DNA of 44,636 nt from Tateyamaria sp. ANG-S1 (lineage in GTDB: Bacteria; Pseudomonadota; Alphaproteobacteria; Rhodobacterales; Rhodobacteraceae). A program made the position numbers and the translations under genes. The DNA is taken from NCBI RefSeq assembly GCF_000814025.1, contig NZ_JWLL01000003.1, positions 829,639-874,274 on the forward strand, written 5' to 3'. This document shows, piece by piece, positions 24,186 through 31,851 of the stretch. The notes beneath the pieces are model-generated. The model had not been told where the DNA came from and searched no databases. It saw only the letters and a list, made by a program, of their open reading frames with translations. The number at the start of each line of letters is the position of its first letter. Within the stretch, counting starts at the first letter, position 1.

Positions 24186-25637
24186 ATGAAAACAACAATA
24201 CCTGAGGGTGCGAGAGCGCCCACAATTCTAGAGGCAACGATATCCCTGGTTGCCTTGATCATCGGGATCACGACGTCGATCCTGATCTACGGGCTTGATC
24301 CACACATTCCGATGGTGCTTGGCGTGATTGTCGCGTCGATCGTCGGGCTGCGCTGTGGCTTTTCCTGGACGAACATCCAGAACGGGATGGTGCGCGGGAT
24401 CACCAACGCGATCCCCGCGGTCATCATCCTGCTTGTCGTTGGCATGTTGATCGGCATCTGGATCCTTGCCGGCGTTGTGCCAACGCTCATCTATTATGGC
24501 TTGCTGATCCTCTCACCTGCCATTTTCCTGCCGGCGACCCTTTTGATCTGTGCGGTGATTTCTTTGGCCACCGGGACCAGTTGGGGCACGACCGGGACAA
24601 TCGGTGTTGCGCTTATGGGTGTCGGCGCTGGCCTGGGCATTCCGTTGCCGCTGGTGGCGGGCGCTGTCCTGTCCGGCGCGTATTTCGGGGACAAGATTTC
24701 GCCGCTTTCGGATACCACGAACATGGCGCCCGCAATGGCCGGGACGGACCTGTTCACTCACATTCGGCATATGAGTTACACAACCGGTGTCAGCTTCGCT
24801 ATCACGCTGGTCATCGAAAGTGTCTTGTCATTCCGTTATGCCGCCGCAGAGGGCAATGTCGAGCGGGTCGAGACAATGCTCGCGACACTCGATGCAAACT
24901 ACACAATCAATCCAGTTCTGTTTGTTGCGCCTTTGGTTGTTCTGGTGGTGTCGATCAAGAAAATCCCAGCAATACCGGGCATCACAGTCGGTGCTGTCGT
25001 CGGCGCGATCTTCGCTGCAGGCCTGCAGGGTGCCAGCTGGCCGGACATTCTTAACTCGGCGATGTATGGCGTTTCGTCTGAGACAGGCGGTAACGACGTC
25101 GACAACCTGCTAAGCCGAGGCGGGATGGACTCGATGACTTATACGATCAGCCTGACAATGATCGCATTGATGTTTGGTGGCGTGATGGAGCGTACCAACC
25201 AGCTCAAAGTTCTGGCAGATGCGATACTGGCCAGGGCGCAATCCTCCGGCAGCCTCATCACTGCAACCGCGCTGACGGGCGTTGGTTCCAACCTGGTTCT
25301 CTGCGATCAATACATGTCTATCGTGATGACCGGGCGGACATACGCAGAAGCCTATCGTGATCGGGGCCTGGCTCCAGAGAACTTATCTCGCGCAGTCGAA
25401 GACTCGGCGACCGTCACGGCAAACCTCGTTCCGTGGAACTCCGGTGGGGCCTATCAGGCCGCAACCCTTGGCGTGGCAACCATTGCCTATATGCCGTTCG
25501 CATTCTTCTGCTGGCTGTCTCCGATTGTGACGATCCTGTTTGGAGTCTTCGGCATCACAATCAAGCCGCTCAACGAAGAAGAGCGGGAAAAGAGCGAAGC
25601 ACTCTCACGCGCCACGATCAGGGACGTGGCTGGATAG
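24186..25637 (+). CDS. NhaC-family Na+/H+ antiporter-like transporter
   Basis: The 483-residue polytopic membrane protein has about eleven to twelve helices and the NhaC-family core 'ATGTSWGTTGTIGVALMGVG' followed by 'GAYFGDKISPLSDTTNMAPA'. In the second half it has 'GVGSNLVLCDQYMSIVM' and 'WNSGGAYQAATLGV'. Characterised relatives exchange sodium for protons, or malate for lactate (MleN). The ATG at 24186 is preceded by AAGGAG at six bases. Its place directly behind mdeB suggests a part in methionine catabolism, such as uptake of an amino acid or export of a product. This is inference from position only. Confidence 0.85.
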   Translation: MKTTIPEGARAPTILEATISLVALIIGITTSILIYGLDPHIPMVLGVIVASIVGLRCGFSWTNIQNGMVRGITNAIPAVIILLVVGMLIGIWILAGVVPTLIYYGLLILSPAIFLPATLLICAVISLATGTSWGTTGTIGVALMGVGAGLGIPLPLVAGAVLSGAYFGDKISPLSDTTNMAPAMAGTDLFTHIRHMSYTTGVSFAITLVIESVLSFRYAAAEGNVERVETMLATLDANYTINPVLFVAPLVVLVVSIKKIPAIPGITVGAVVGAIFAAGLQGASWPDILNSAMYGVSSETGGNDVDNLLSRGGMDSMTYTISLTMIALMFGGVMERTNQLKVLADAILARAQSSGSLITATALTGVGSNLVLCDQYMSIVMTGRTYAEAYRDRGLAPENLSRAVEDSATVTANLVPWNSGGAYQAATLGVATIAYMPFAFFCWLSPIVTILFGVFGITIKPLNEEEREKSEALSRATIRDVAG

Positions 25638-25654
25638 GCGAAATCGGCGCGTCG

Positions 25655-25676
25655 CAGGGGCCAAAGGTGGCCCCTG
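25655..25676 (+). terminator. Hairpin at the end of the mde locus
   Basis: CAGGGGCCA (25655-25663) and TGGCCCCTG (25668-25676) form a perfect nine-base-pair stem with an AAGG loop, 18 bases after the NhaC-type stop codon. There is no T run, but the stem strength and position suit a terminator. Confidence 0.65.
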
Positions 25677-26161
25677 CTCCAAATTGTATGTGCCTCTATG
25701 TGCGCTTGGCACCAAGGACACAGGCTAGGCCTCTGAGCCAACCTCCTGAGCAATGCAGCATACTTGCTATGGAATTCGTTGAGGGCGGTGCATATCGGCC
25801 CAATCCTGCCATTCACTGATGGGCCAGGCTGTCGCGATAGCAACCAAGAAAGCCGACCTTCGCTGCAACTGCTCGATGTCAACATGCTAAAAGTCTGAAA
25901 CGCGGTGCTTTGCCGCAGTTAAGCTCCGCTTACGGAATGACGGAAACTCGCCTTCGAGCGCCTCTTGGAGCAGACAAGGTGTATCGTGAACAGGTATGAT
26001 TGCGGGCGGTTTTTGGGACTTACACCTGCCTGCCTGAACCATCACAGGTATCAGACTGCCTACGCTCAGGTAGATGTTTGTAGGAATTCGCTTTGTGTTT
26101 GGCGAGGGCGCGACATACCAACGGAGCACTCCAATAATGACGTCTAGGTAGAGGACTGAAT
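25677..26161. other. Intergenic stretch, no recognisable gene
   Basis: The 485 bases between the NhaC-type gene and the GNAT gene contain only short frames without motifs or ribosome sites. A minus-strand frame runs into the GNAT gene but looks like chance. Around 25915-25940 there is a short string related to degenerate repeats near 27156 and 27652. The GNAT promoter must lie at the right end. Confidence 0.45.
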
Positions 26162-27004
26162 ATGTATTCCAATGCCGTAACCCGGACAATGGACCGTTCT
26201 GAACTAAAGACTGTGTTGTCTTGGGCATCCGACGAGGGTTGGAACCCGGGCGTATCCGATGCAGACGTTTTCCATGCAGCTGACGCGGGCGGTTTCTTTC
26301 TTACCTGCGTTGACGGCGCCCCGGTTGCTTCGGTGTCAGTGGTAAACCATGACTCAGAAAATTCGTTTCTGGGGCTCTACATCTGTCGCCCCGAATGGCG
26401 GGGCAAAGGGTTGGGCTTCGCGACCTGGCAATTCGGGATCAAGCACGCGGGATCGCGCTCTGTAGGTCTGGATGGTGTTCCGGAGCAAGAAAGCAACTAC
26501 AGCAAATCTGGCTTTGTAAAGACCGGATCAAGTCTTAGGCACGAAGGTCGCCTGGGAGCGCGGAAGTCGCACAAGGTTCGATCGTTCGAGCGGAAAGACT
26601 TTTCCGCTCTTATGACTTTGGACGGTCGCGCCAACGGCTTCAAAAGATACAGGTTCCTGGAAGCATGGCTAACGGAAGAACTCGGCAAACGCGAAACGCG
26701 CGTTCTTGTGCAAGACGGAACTATCCGTGGCTTCGCAACCTGGCGTGCCTGCCGGGATGGAACCAAAATCGGTCCGATCATTGCCCCTGACCTTTCGGCT
26801 TCAGTTGAACTGATTTCGGACATTGCAGTGGTTCGATCAGATGGCCCGCTCATTATCGATGTCCCCGAGGAAAACGGCGAACTGCGACGTGAGCTGGAGA
26901 GCGCCGGATTCACCGTACCGTTTGTTACAGCAAGAATGTACCGAGGCAATGTCCCCGAAACGCGCCACACTCTACAGGCAATCGCAACTATGGAGCTTGG
27001 CTAA
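26162..27004 (+). CDS. GNAT-family N-acetyltransferase (two-domain)
   Basis: The 280-residue protein has a GNAT domain in residues 1-125: 'VSVVNHDSENSFLGLYICRP' leads to the acetyl-CoA loop 'EWRGKGLGFATW', then 'YSKSGFVKTG'. A second, degenerate GNAT-like domain follows (about 140-270; 'RGFATWRACRDGTKIGPIIA'). This architecture is common in bacterial GNAT proteins of unknown substrate. AGAGGA precedes the ATG at a normal distance. It stands alone with long spacers on either side, so its role cannot be inferred. Confidence 0.88.
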   Translation: MYSNAVTRTMDRSELKTVLSWASDEGWNPGVSDADVFHAADAGGFFLTCVDGAPVASVSVVNHDSENSFLGLYICRPEWRGKGLGFATWQFGIKHAGSRSVGLDGVPEQESNYSKSGFVKTGSSLRHEGRLGARKSHKVRSFERKDFSALMTLDGRANGFKRYRFLEAWLTEELGKRETRVLVQDGTIRGFATWRACRDGTKIGPIIAPDLSASVELISDIAVVRSDGPLIIDVPEENGELRRELESAGFTVPFVTARMYRGNVPETRHTLQAIATMELG

Positions 27005-27219
27005 GCGCGGAGACTGATGATCCGCTTACTAAACGCAGGTGAGGTCGATAAGGGGCCGATGTTGTGACGACGCTTCGACGGGCGAGATTTGTACGTCTAC
27101 TACGCCGATAAAGGTGGCCGTCCGCTGCGCTTCTGATCGATGTCTCCTGGCAGCCCGAAGCGGACCTTGGCTCTTGGCTCGCGGCGGCTTACCATCGCGC
27201 CAGACAAATGGGAGCAATA

Positions 27220-27510
27220 ATGGAAATCGAGACTGTCCACTCCATCGCGTTCTTAATTGCAGGACTGGTGGCAGCGTCATCAGTCGATAGAATTCAGGAG
27301 AAATATGAAGGCGTTCGACCAGAGAGCGGAGCATTTTTTAAGGTGTTACAGTTTGTCTTTCTCACGTTACTGTGGCCTGCATTTCTAATCATGGGATTTC
27401 TCTACGGTAAGTCGGCGCACGATTCAAAGCGTGAACAAGTGATCGAACTTACGGGACGATGCGCGCTCGCATACGGGCTTCCGTTCATGGTGCTTTGGTT
27501 TGTGTTTTAG
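27220..27510 (+). CDS. Small membrane protein of unknown function
   Basis: The 96-residue protein has three hydrophobic segments: near the N-terminus ('SIAFLIAGLVAAS'), in the middle ('VFLTLLWPAFLIMGFLYG') and at the extreme C-terminus ('ALAYGLPFMVLWFVF'). A GGAG site lies five bases before the ATG at 27220. A strong hairpin starts ten bases after the stop. I do not recognise a family. The clean start, end and hydrophobic pattern support a real gene. Confidence 0.6.
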   Translation: MEIETVHSIAFLIAGLVAASSVDRIQEKYEGVRPESGAFFKVLQFVFLTLLWPAFLIMGFLYGKSAHDSKREQVIELTGRCALAYGLPFMVLWFVF

Positions 27511-27519
27511 AGGAGCCGG

Positions 27520-27541
27520 CTCTGGGGATCCTTCCCCAGAG
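27520..27541 (+). terminator. Hairpin after the small membrane protein gene
   Basis: CTCTGGGG (27520-27527) pairs perfectly with CCCCAGAG (27534-27541) over a six-base loop, just behind the stop codon at 27510. No T run follows, so it is a likely but not certain terminator. Confidence 0.55.
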
Positions 27542-27804
27542 GGAGCCAATCTGACGGCGATAGACGGCAGGCAGCCCAATGCGGACATTCATCTTGGGCG
27601 CTCTGGCGACCGCTCCGCGCGACCATAGCCTTACTTCGCTGCGGCTGCGCTAAGGTCCGCTTCGACAATGCTTTCGGAATTGTTTTCAACAAATGCAAAT
27701 ATAGCACTTCCTCAGGTGCTATGAGGCTCATGCGCCCGCTGGCTTGTAGTAGGGCGACGCCTCAACTTAACATCAAGCATTCTCAACCACTGGAAACCAT
27801 CGCA

Positions 27805-28230
27805 ATGAACTACTTCCCAAAAAGGCGTAGGATAAAACTGGCCTGGATCACTTTTTTCGCTTTATTTTTTTCGTCGCCCGTTGTGGCACAAACAACTTGC
27901 GGTGCTTGCGATGCCGTCCCAACTTCTCTTGAAGACGACGCACGTATTTTCCGACAAAATATCGAAGCGGCGGATGTCGCACCAGCCGAGATTTTGCAAC
28001 GCCAGTTTTCGGGCACCCTATGTGAACATTTTAGTTGCGGTCAGCTTGCCGAGGAACAAGCTAGCCGGTTCATAGATCGGCTGAACACGTCAAAACAGCA
28101 GGAACGGGATTCAAAACGTGCAGACATCAACACTTGGTTGGCAGCCGGTGCGTTCTTGGTGGGTTTGTTTGGCTTGCTAATTTCGTTGTTTGCTCTTTTT
28201 CGAGTTTCAAACAAAGGCGTAAGTACATGA
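27805..28230 (+). CDS. Exported/membrane-anchored cysteine-containing protein (first of a paralogous pair)
   Basis: The 141-residue protein has a signal peptide or first membrane anchor ('LAWITFFALFFSSPVVAQ'), a mature region starting with 'TTCGACD', a second cysteine motif 'LCEHFSCGQLAEEQASRFI', and a C-terminal membrane helix ('WLAAGAFLVGLFGLLISLFALF'). The same order of parts recurs in the next gene, which overlaps it by four bases (ATGA). The middle domain would lie in the periplasm, where the cysteines could form disulfides or bind a metal. I do not recognise the family. Confidence 0.65.
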   Translation: MNYFPKRRRIKLAWITFFALFFSSPVVAQTTCGACDAVPTSLEDDARIFRQNIEAADVAPAEILQRQFSGTLCEHFSCGQLAEEQASRFIDRLNTSKQQERDSKRADINTWLAAGAFLVGLFGLLISLFALFRVSNKGVST

Positions 28231-28595
28231 AAGTATTCGCTTTAGCTCTGTCCCTCTTGGTTTTTTCGCCAAATATTGGCGAGGCACAAGCGCCTGGTGG
28301 AAGAGATGGGGGATGCTGTGGAGTTTCTGATGAAAACATTCTGGATGCGCGTAGGCTACTTCAGCAAATACCAAGAATATCAAAAGAGGAATTGAGTCTT
28401 CGAATGACTCTGGGCGAGGTATGCACTGCTTATGATTGTGGCTCGCTCAATGAAGAAGAAGCGAAGCGGGTTATCGCGGACAGCTTTGATCGTTCAAATG
28501 CAACATGGGATCGTTGGCAGAAAATTGGCCTTGCGCTCGTTGCTTTCGCGGGTCTTGGTCTGGGCATTCTCAACCGCTGGCGACCGGTTGCTTGA
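28227..28595 (+). CDS. Exported/membrane-anchored cysteine-containing protein (second of the pair)
   Basis: The 122-residue protein has a signal peptide ('VFALALSLLVFSPNIGEAQA'), a cysteine pair 'GGCCGVSDENILDARRLLQ', the motif 'VCTAYDCGSLNEEEAKRVI' and a C-terminal helix ('IGLALVAFAGLGLGILNRW'). It matches its upstream neighbour in layout: C-x4-C-G-x-L-x-E-E-x-A occurs in both. The four-base overlap indicates co-translation, and a hetero-oligomer is plausible. The function is unknown. Its last 166 bases are overlapped by a minus-strand frame. Confidence 0.65.
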   Translation: MKVFALALSLLVFSPNIGEAQAPGGRDGGCCGVSDENILDARRLLQQIPRISKEELSLRMTLGEVCTAYDCGSLNEEEAKRVIADSFDRSNATWDRWQKIGLALVAFAGLGLGILNRWRPVA

Positions 28596-28888
28596 ATGAT
28601 CGCAGCAACGTCAACCAAATCTACTCCGTGACGAAAAAGGCGCTCATCCATTGATTGCGCACCACCGCTGAGAAGGCTTGCATTTTGCGGAGGATAGTCG
28701 GCATTGTCCGGGTGAAAATCTATCCCGGAGCACTTCGATAACACTGATGGCAACACTTCCATCAAGGCGTCCCAGTTTCGCTGCCTATCTTGTGATTTCA
28801 GTGGCTTCGCTTCGGGTGAAATGGACCCGGCAGCCGCCTTCAGCGCAAACACTGGGGCAAACCTGACCTCGAAATCGCTCTGATTCAT
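28430..28888 (-). CDS. Possible hypothetical protein with a strong ribosome site, antisense to the preceding gene
   Basis: The frame encodes 152 residues. Its ATG at 28888 is preceded by GAGGAGGAG four to five bases away, one of the strongest ribosome sites in the window. The first hundred residues ('FEVRFAPVFALKAAAGSI', 'RNWDALMEVLPSVLSKC', 'ERLFRHGVDLVDVAAII') look like a normal soluble protein. The last fifty or so lie opposite the previous gene and are basic and odd, so the true end may have been lost by frameshift or truncation. I recognise no family. Confidence 0.4.
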   Translation of the reverse strand: MNQSDFEVRFAPVFALKAAAGSISPEAKPLKSQDRQRNWDALMEVLPSVLSKCSGIDFHPDNADYPPQNASLLSGGAQSMDERLFRHGVDLVDVAAIIQATGRQRLRMPRPRPAKATSARPIFCQRSHVAFERSKLSAITRFASSSLSEPQS

Positions 28889-29080
28889 CAAGCTCCTCCT
28901 CAAAAACTTGTGCTGAATACCCGCTTATATGTTTATCAGCTTTCGCTGCCTTCTGCTTCTCCACCTGGCACAGACAGCCCTTTCGCGGAGTTCCAACAGA
29001 AGACTTAGCTAGACAAACAATCCCTACAATTCACAGTATACTTCATAGACGAAATCGTAAAGACCCGAGAAGCCGATTGC

Positions 29081-29326
29081 ATGGAAGAGCAATCGGATAA
29101 GTTACTCAGTTCATTCGCATTTGTTGTGCGCAGACGCCGAACTGAGCTTGGGCTTACTCAAGAAGAACTGGCCTACAGGGCTGGCGTTTCGATGCGATAC
29201 ATCTCTCTTCTAGAGACGCAAAAGCACCAACCTACCCTTGATACGATAAAGGGCCTCAGCAAAGGCCTCGAGACCACGATGACCACGCTTGTATCTGAAA
29301 TCGAAGACCTGCTTCGCAAAGGCTAG
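29081..29326 (+). CDS. XRE-family HTH regulator
   Basis: The 81-residue protein is a single Cro/C1-type helix-turn-helix domain: 'VVRRRRTELGLTQEELAYRA', then 'SMRYISLLETQKHQPTLDTI'. It has no effector domain. Such short regulators often belong to mobile or defence elements, or act as stand-alone repressors. No toxin partner is adjacent; the gene is flanked by a 190-base gap on the left and by convergent nrdJ on the right. It is the last gene before the G+C-rich core region. Confidence 0.85.
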   Translation: MEEQSDKLLSSFAFVVRRRRTELGLTQEELAYRAGVSMRYISLLETQKHQPTLDTIKGLSKGLETTMTTLVSEIEDLLRKG

Positions 29327-29446
29327 CCTATTGAATTAAAGGCACTTTATTGATTCTCTGGGACAAATGGGCTTTGAGCTAGGGGCCGTTTCGTGACCCA
29401 AATAGCCATGTCGGGTGACGCGTTTCAACAACCAATGACCGGGGCC

Positions 29447-31735
29447 TTACCCGCACTTAGAAAACCCGCATGATGCGCAAGTCATGCACCCTTCGATCAT
29501 TCGCATGTCGTAGCTGCCGCAGCTTGAACAGGCTTTGCCGCGCGGGGTGTCTAGCCCCACGACCTCGGCTTGCGGATCGGACTTCAGGCCCATGCCTTCA
29601 CCTTCGATAAATCCGATTTGGATCATGTGCTGTTCGATCACGCCGCCGATGGCCGCGAGGATTGAGGGGATGTATTTGCCCTGCATCCAGGCCCCGCCGC
29701 GCGGGTCGAACACGGCCTTGAGTTCTTCGACCACAAACGACACGTCCCCGCCCCGCCGGAACACGGCGGAGATCATGCGGGTCAGCGCGACTGTCCAGGC
29801 AAAATGCTCCATGTTCTTGGAATTTATGAACACTTCGAACGGGCGGCGGTGGCCACCGATCACCAGGTCGTTGATCGTGATATAGAGCGCGTGCTCGCTG
29901 TCGGGCCACTTGACCTTGTAGGTGTTCCCCTCAAGCGAGCTTGGACGGTCGAGCGGTTCCGCCATGTAGATGACGTCGCCATGGGGCTGCATGGGTTCGG
30001 CGTCGTCGTTGGCCATGACGGGCGCTTCGGCGGGCTTCTCCTCAGCCACGGTCAGGACGGAACCTGTGACCGCGTTCGGGCGGTAGGTCGTACACCCTTT
30101 GCAGCCTGTGTCCCAGGCTTGCATATACACGTCCTTGAAGGCGTCGAAGCAGATGTCTTCGGGGCAGTTGATGGTCTTGGAGATCGACGAGTCGACCCAC
30201 TTTTGGGCCGCGGCCTGCATTTTGACGTGGTCGCTGGGGGCGAGGGTTTGAGCGTTCACAAAGTAGTCGGGCAGCTCTGCATCGCCGAACTTGTCGCGCC
30301 ACATTTGTACTGCGTAATCAACGACCTCCTCCTCCGTCCGGCTGCCATCTTTTTGGAGAACCTTGCGGGTGTAGGCATAGGCGAAGACGGGTTCGATCCC
30401 GGATGAGACGTTGCCTGCGTAGAGGCTAATCGTCCCGGTGGGCGCGATGGAAGTGAGGAGCGCGTTGCGGATGCCGTGTTCTGCGATGGCGTCACGCACG
30501 TCTTCGTCCATCACCTGCATCGTGCCACTGGCGAGGTAGCCTTCGGCATCGAACAGCGGGAAGGCGCCCTTTTCTTTCGCTAGCTCGACGGACGCGAGGT
30601 AGGAGGCGCGTGCGATGGCCTTGAGCCACGCTTCGGTCTGAGCCGCAGCTTCGTCTGAGCCATAGCGCAGACCCAGCATCAAAAGGGCGTCGGCCAGGCC
30701 GGTAACGCCGAGGCCGATGCGGCGTTTGGCGGCCGCTTCGCGCGCCTGTGCTTCGAGGGGGAAGCGTGAGGCGTCGACCACGTTGTCCATCATGCGGACG
30801 GCTGTGGCGACGAGGTCTGACAACGCCGCTTCATCCAATTCCGCTGCTTCTTCAAAGGGTTGCGTAACCAGCCGGGCGAGGTTGATGGAGCCGAGGAGGC
30901 ACGCGCCATAGGGCGGCAGGGGCTGTTCTCCGCAGGGGTTCGTGGCGGCGATGGTCTCGCAATAGTTCAGGTTGTTGGCAGCGTTGATGCGGTCGATGAA
31001 GATCACGCCGGGCTCGGCATAGTCGTAGGTTGAGCGCATGATGCCATTCCACAAGTCGCGGGCCTGAACGGTCTTGTAGACTGTCCCATCAAAGACCAGA
31101 TCCCAAGACCCATCGGCCTTCACCGCTTCCATGAAGGCGTCGGTCACGAGGACGGAGACATTGAACATGCGCAGGCGGGCGGCGTCGGACTTTGCGGTGA
31201 TGAAATCCTCGATGTCCGGGTGGTCGCAGCGCATGGTGGCCATCATCGCGCCGCGGCGGCTGCCTGCGGACATGATGGTACGGCACATCGCGTCCCAAAC
31301 GTCCATAAAACTAAGGGGTCCGGAGGCGTCGGCGGCCACGCCTTTGACCCCTGCCCCCTTGGGCCGGATGGTCGAGAAATCGTAGCCGATGCCGCCGCCC
31401 TGCTGCATGGTCAGCGCCGCCTCTTTCAGCATCTCGAAGATGCCGCCCATGCTATCGGGGATCGTGCCCATGACGAAGCAGTTGAAGAGGGTGACGGAGC
31501 GTGCTGTCCCTGCCCCGGCGGTGATGCGGCCAGCGGGCAAAAACTTGAAATCTTCCAATGCTTTATAGAAGGTCTGCTCCCACTCAGCGGGGTCTTTTTC
31601 GACCGACGCGAGGTCGCGTGCGATGCGCCGCCAGCTGTCTTCGACCGTGACGTCGATGGGCGTGCCGTCGGCCTCCTTGAAGCGGTACTTCATGTCCCAG
31701 ATCTGTTCGGCTATCGGCGCACTGAATGCAGACAT
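29447..31735 (-). CDS. nrdJ: Adenosylcobalamin-dependent (class II) ribonucleoside-diphosphate reductase
   Basis: The 762-residue enzyme reduces ribonucleotides to deoxyribonucleotides using coenzyme B12. Visible features are the N-terminal catalytic start 'FKFLPAGRITAGAGT', 'TLFNCFVMG' (redox cysteine), 'MQQGGGIGYDFSTIRPKG', the radical-site motif 'NPCGEQPLPPYGACLLGSIN', and a C-terminal zinc-like or redox tail 'CSSCGSYDMRMIEGCMTCAS' with a last cysteine. This is the dimeric class II type common in alphaproteobacteria. A perfect DnaA box lies 19 bases upstream of the start. No class I genes are nearby. Confidence 0.95.
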   Translation of the reverse strand: MSAFSAPIAEQIWDMKYRFKEADGTPIDVTVEDSWRRIARDLASVEKDPAEWEQTFYKALEDFKFLPAGRITAGAGTARSVTLFNCFVMGTIPDSMGGIFEMLKEAALTMQQGGGIGYDFSTIRPKGAGVKGVAADASGPLSFMDVWDAMCRTIMSAGSRRGAMMATMRCDHPDIEDFITAKSDAARLRMFNVSVLVTDAFMEAVKADGSWDLVFDGTVYKTVQARDLWNGIMRSTYDYAEPGVIFIDRINAANNLNYCETIAATNPCGEQPLPPYGACLLGSINLARLVTQPFEEAAELDEAALSDLVATAVRMMDNVVDASRFPLEAQAREAAAKRRIGLGVTGLADALLMLGLRYGSDEAAAQTEAWLKAIARASYLASVELAKEKGAFPLFDAEGYLASGTMQVMDEDVRDAIAEHGIRNALLTSIAPTGTISLYAGNVSSGIEPVFAYAYTRKVLQKDGSRTEEEVVDYAVQMWRDKFGDAELPDYFVNAQTLAPSDHVKMQAAAQKWVDSSISKTINCPEDICFDAFKDVYMQAWDTGCKGCTTYRPNAVTGSVLTVAEEKPAEAPVMANDDAEPMQPHGDVIYMAEPLDRPSSLEGNTYKVKWPDSEHALYITINDLVIGGHRRPFEVFINSKNMEHFAWTVALTRMISAVFRRGGDVSFVVEELKAVFDPRGGAWMQGKYIPSILAAIGGVIEQHMIQIGFIEGEGMGLKSDPQAEVVGLDTPRGKACSSCGSYDMRMIEGCMTCASCGFSKCG

Positions 31736-31753
31736 CTCTTGGACCTTTCCCAG

Positions 31754-31762
31754 TTATCCACA
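31754..31762 (+). promoter_or_regulatory. DnaA box upstream of nrdJ
   Basis: TTATCCACA is a perfect match to the strong DnaA-box consensus, located 19 bases upstream of the nrdJ start codon. DnaA control of ribonucleotide reductase is known from E. coli nrdAB. Nearby, TACAATAT at 31812-31819 could also be half of an NrdR-type site, but the other half is poor. Confidence 0.6.
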
Positions 31763-31789
31763 GGCAGATGTGGAGAAAAACACAAAGCG

Positions 31790-31817
31790 TTGAGGCTTTC
31801 GCAAAGAGGACTACAAT
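31790..31817 (+). promoter_or_regulatory. Candidate promoter of the DUF1489 gene
   Basis: TTGAGG (31790-31795) and TACAAT (31812-31817) are spaced by 16 bases and resemble sigma-70 -35 and -10 boxes. They would start transcription about 30 bases before the DUF1489 ATG at 31852. Confidence 0.45.
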
Positions 31818-31851
31818 ATACGCTACACTTTGGGTGTGGCAAGGATTCGAG

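Noticed and set aside
25887..26228. Minus-strand frame of 113 codons in the gap before the GNAT gene
   Set aside because: It has no motif or ribosome site, and its 5' end lies inside the GNAT gene on the opposite strand. It reads as a chance frame.
31811..31830. NrdR box upstream of nrdJ
   Set aside because: Only one half (TACAATAT) resembles the consensus; the other half does not match, and the same bases serve as a -10 element for the divergent gene.
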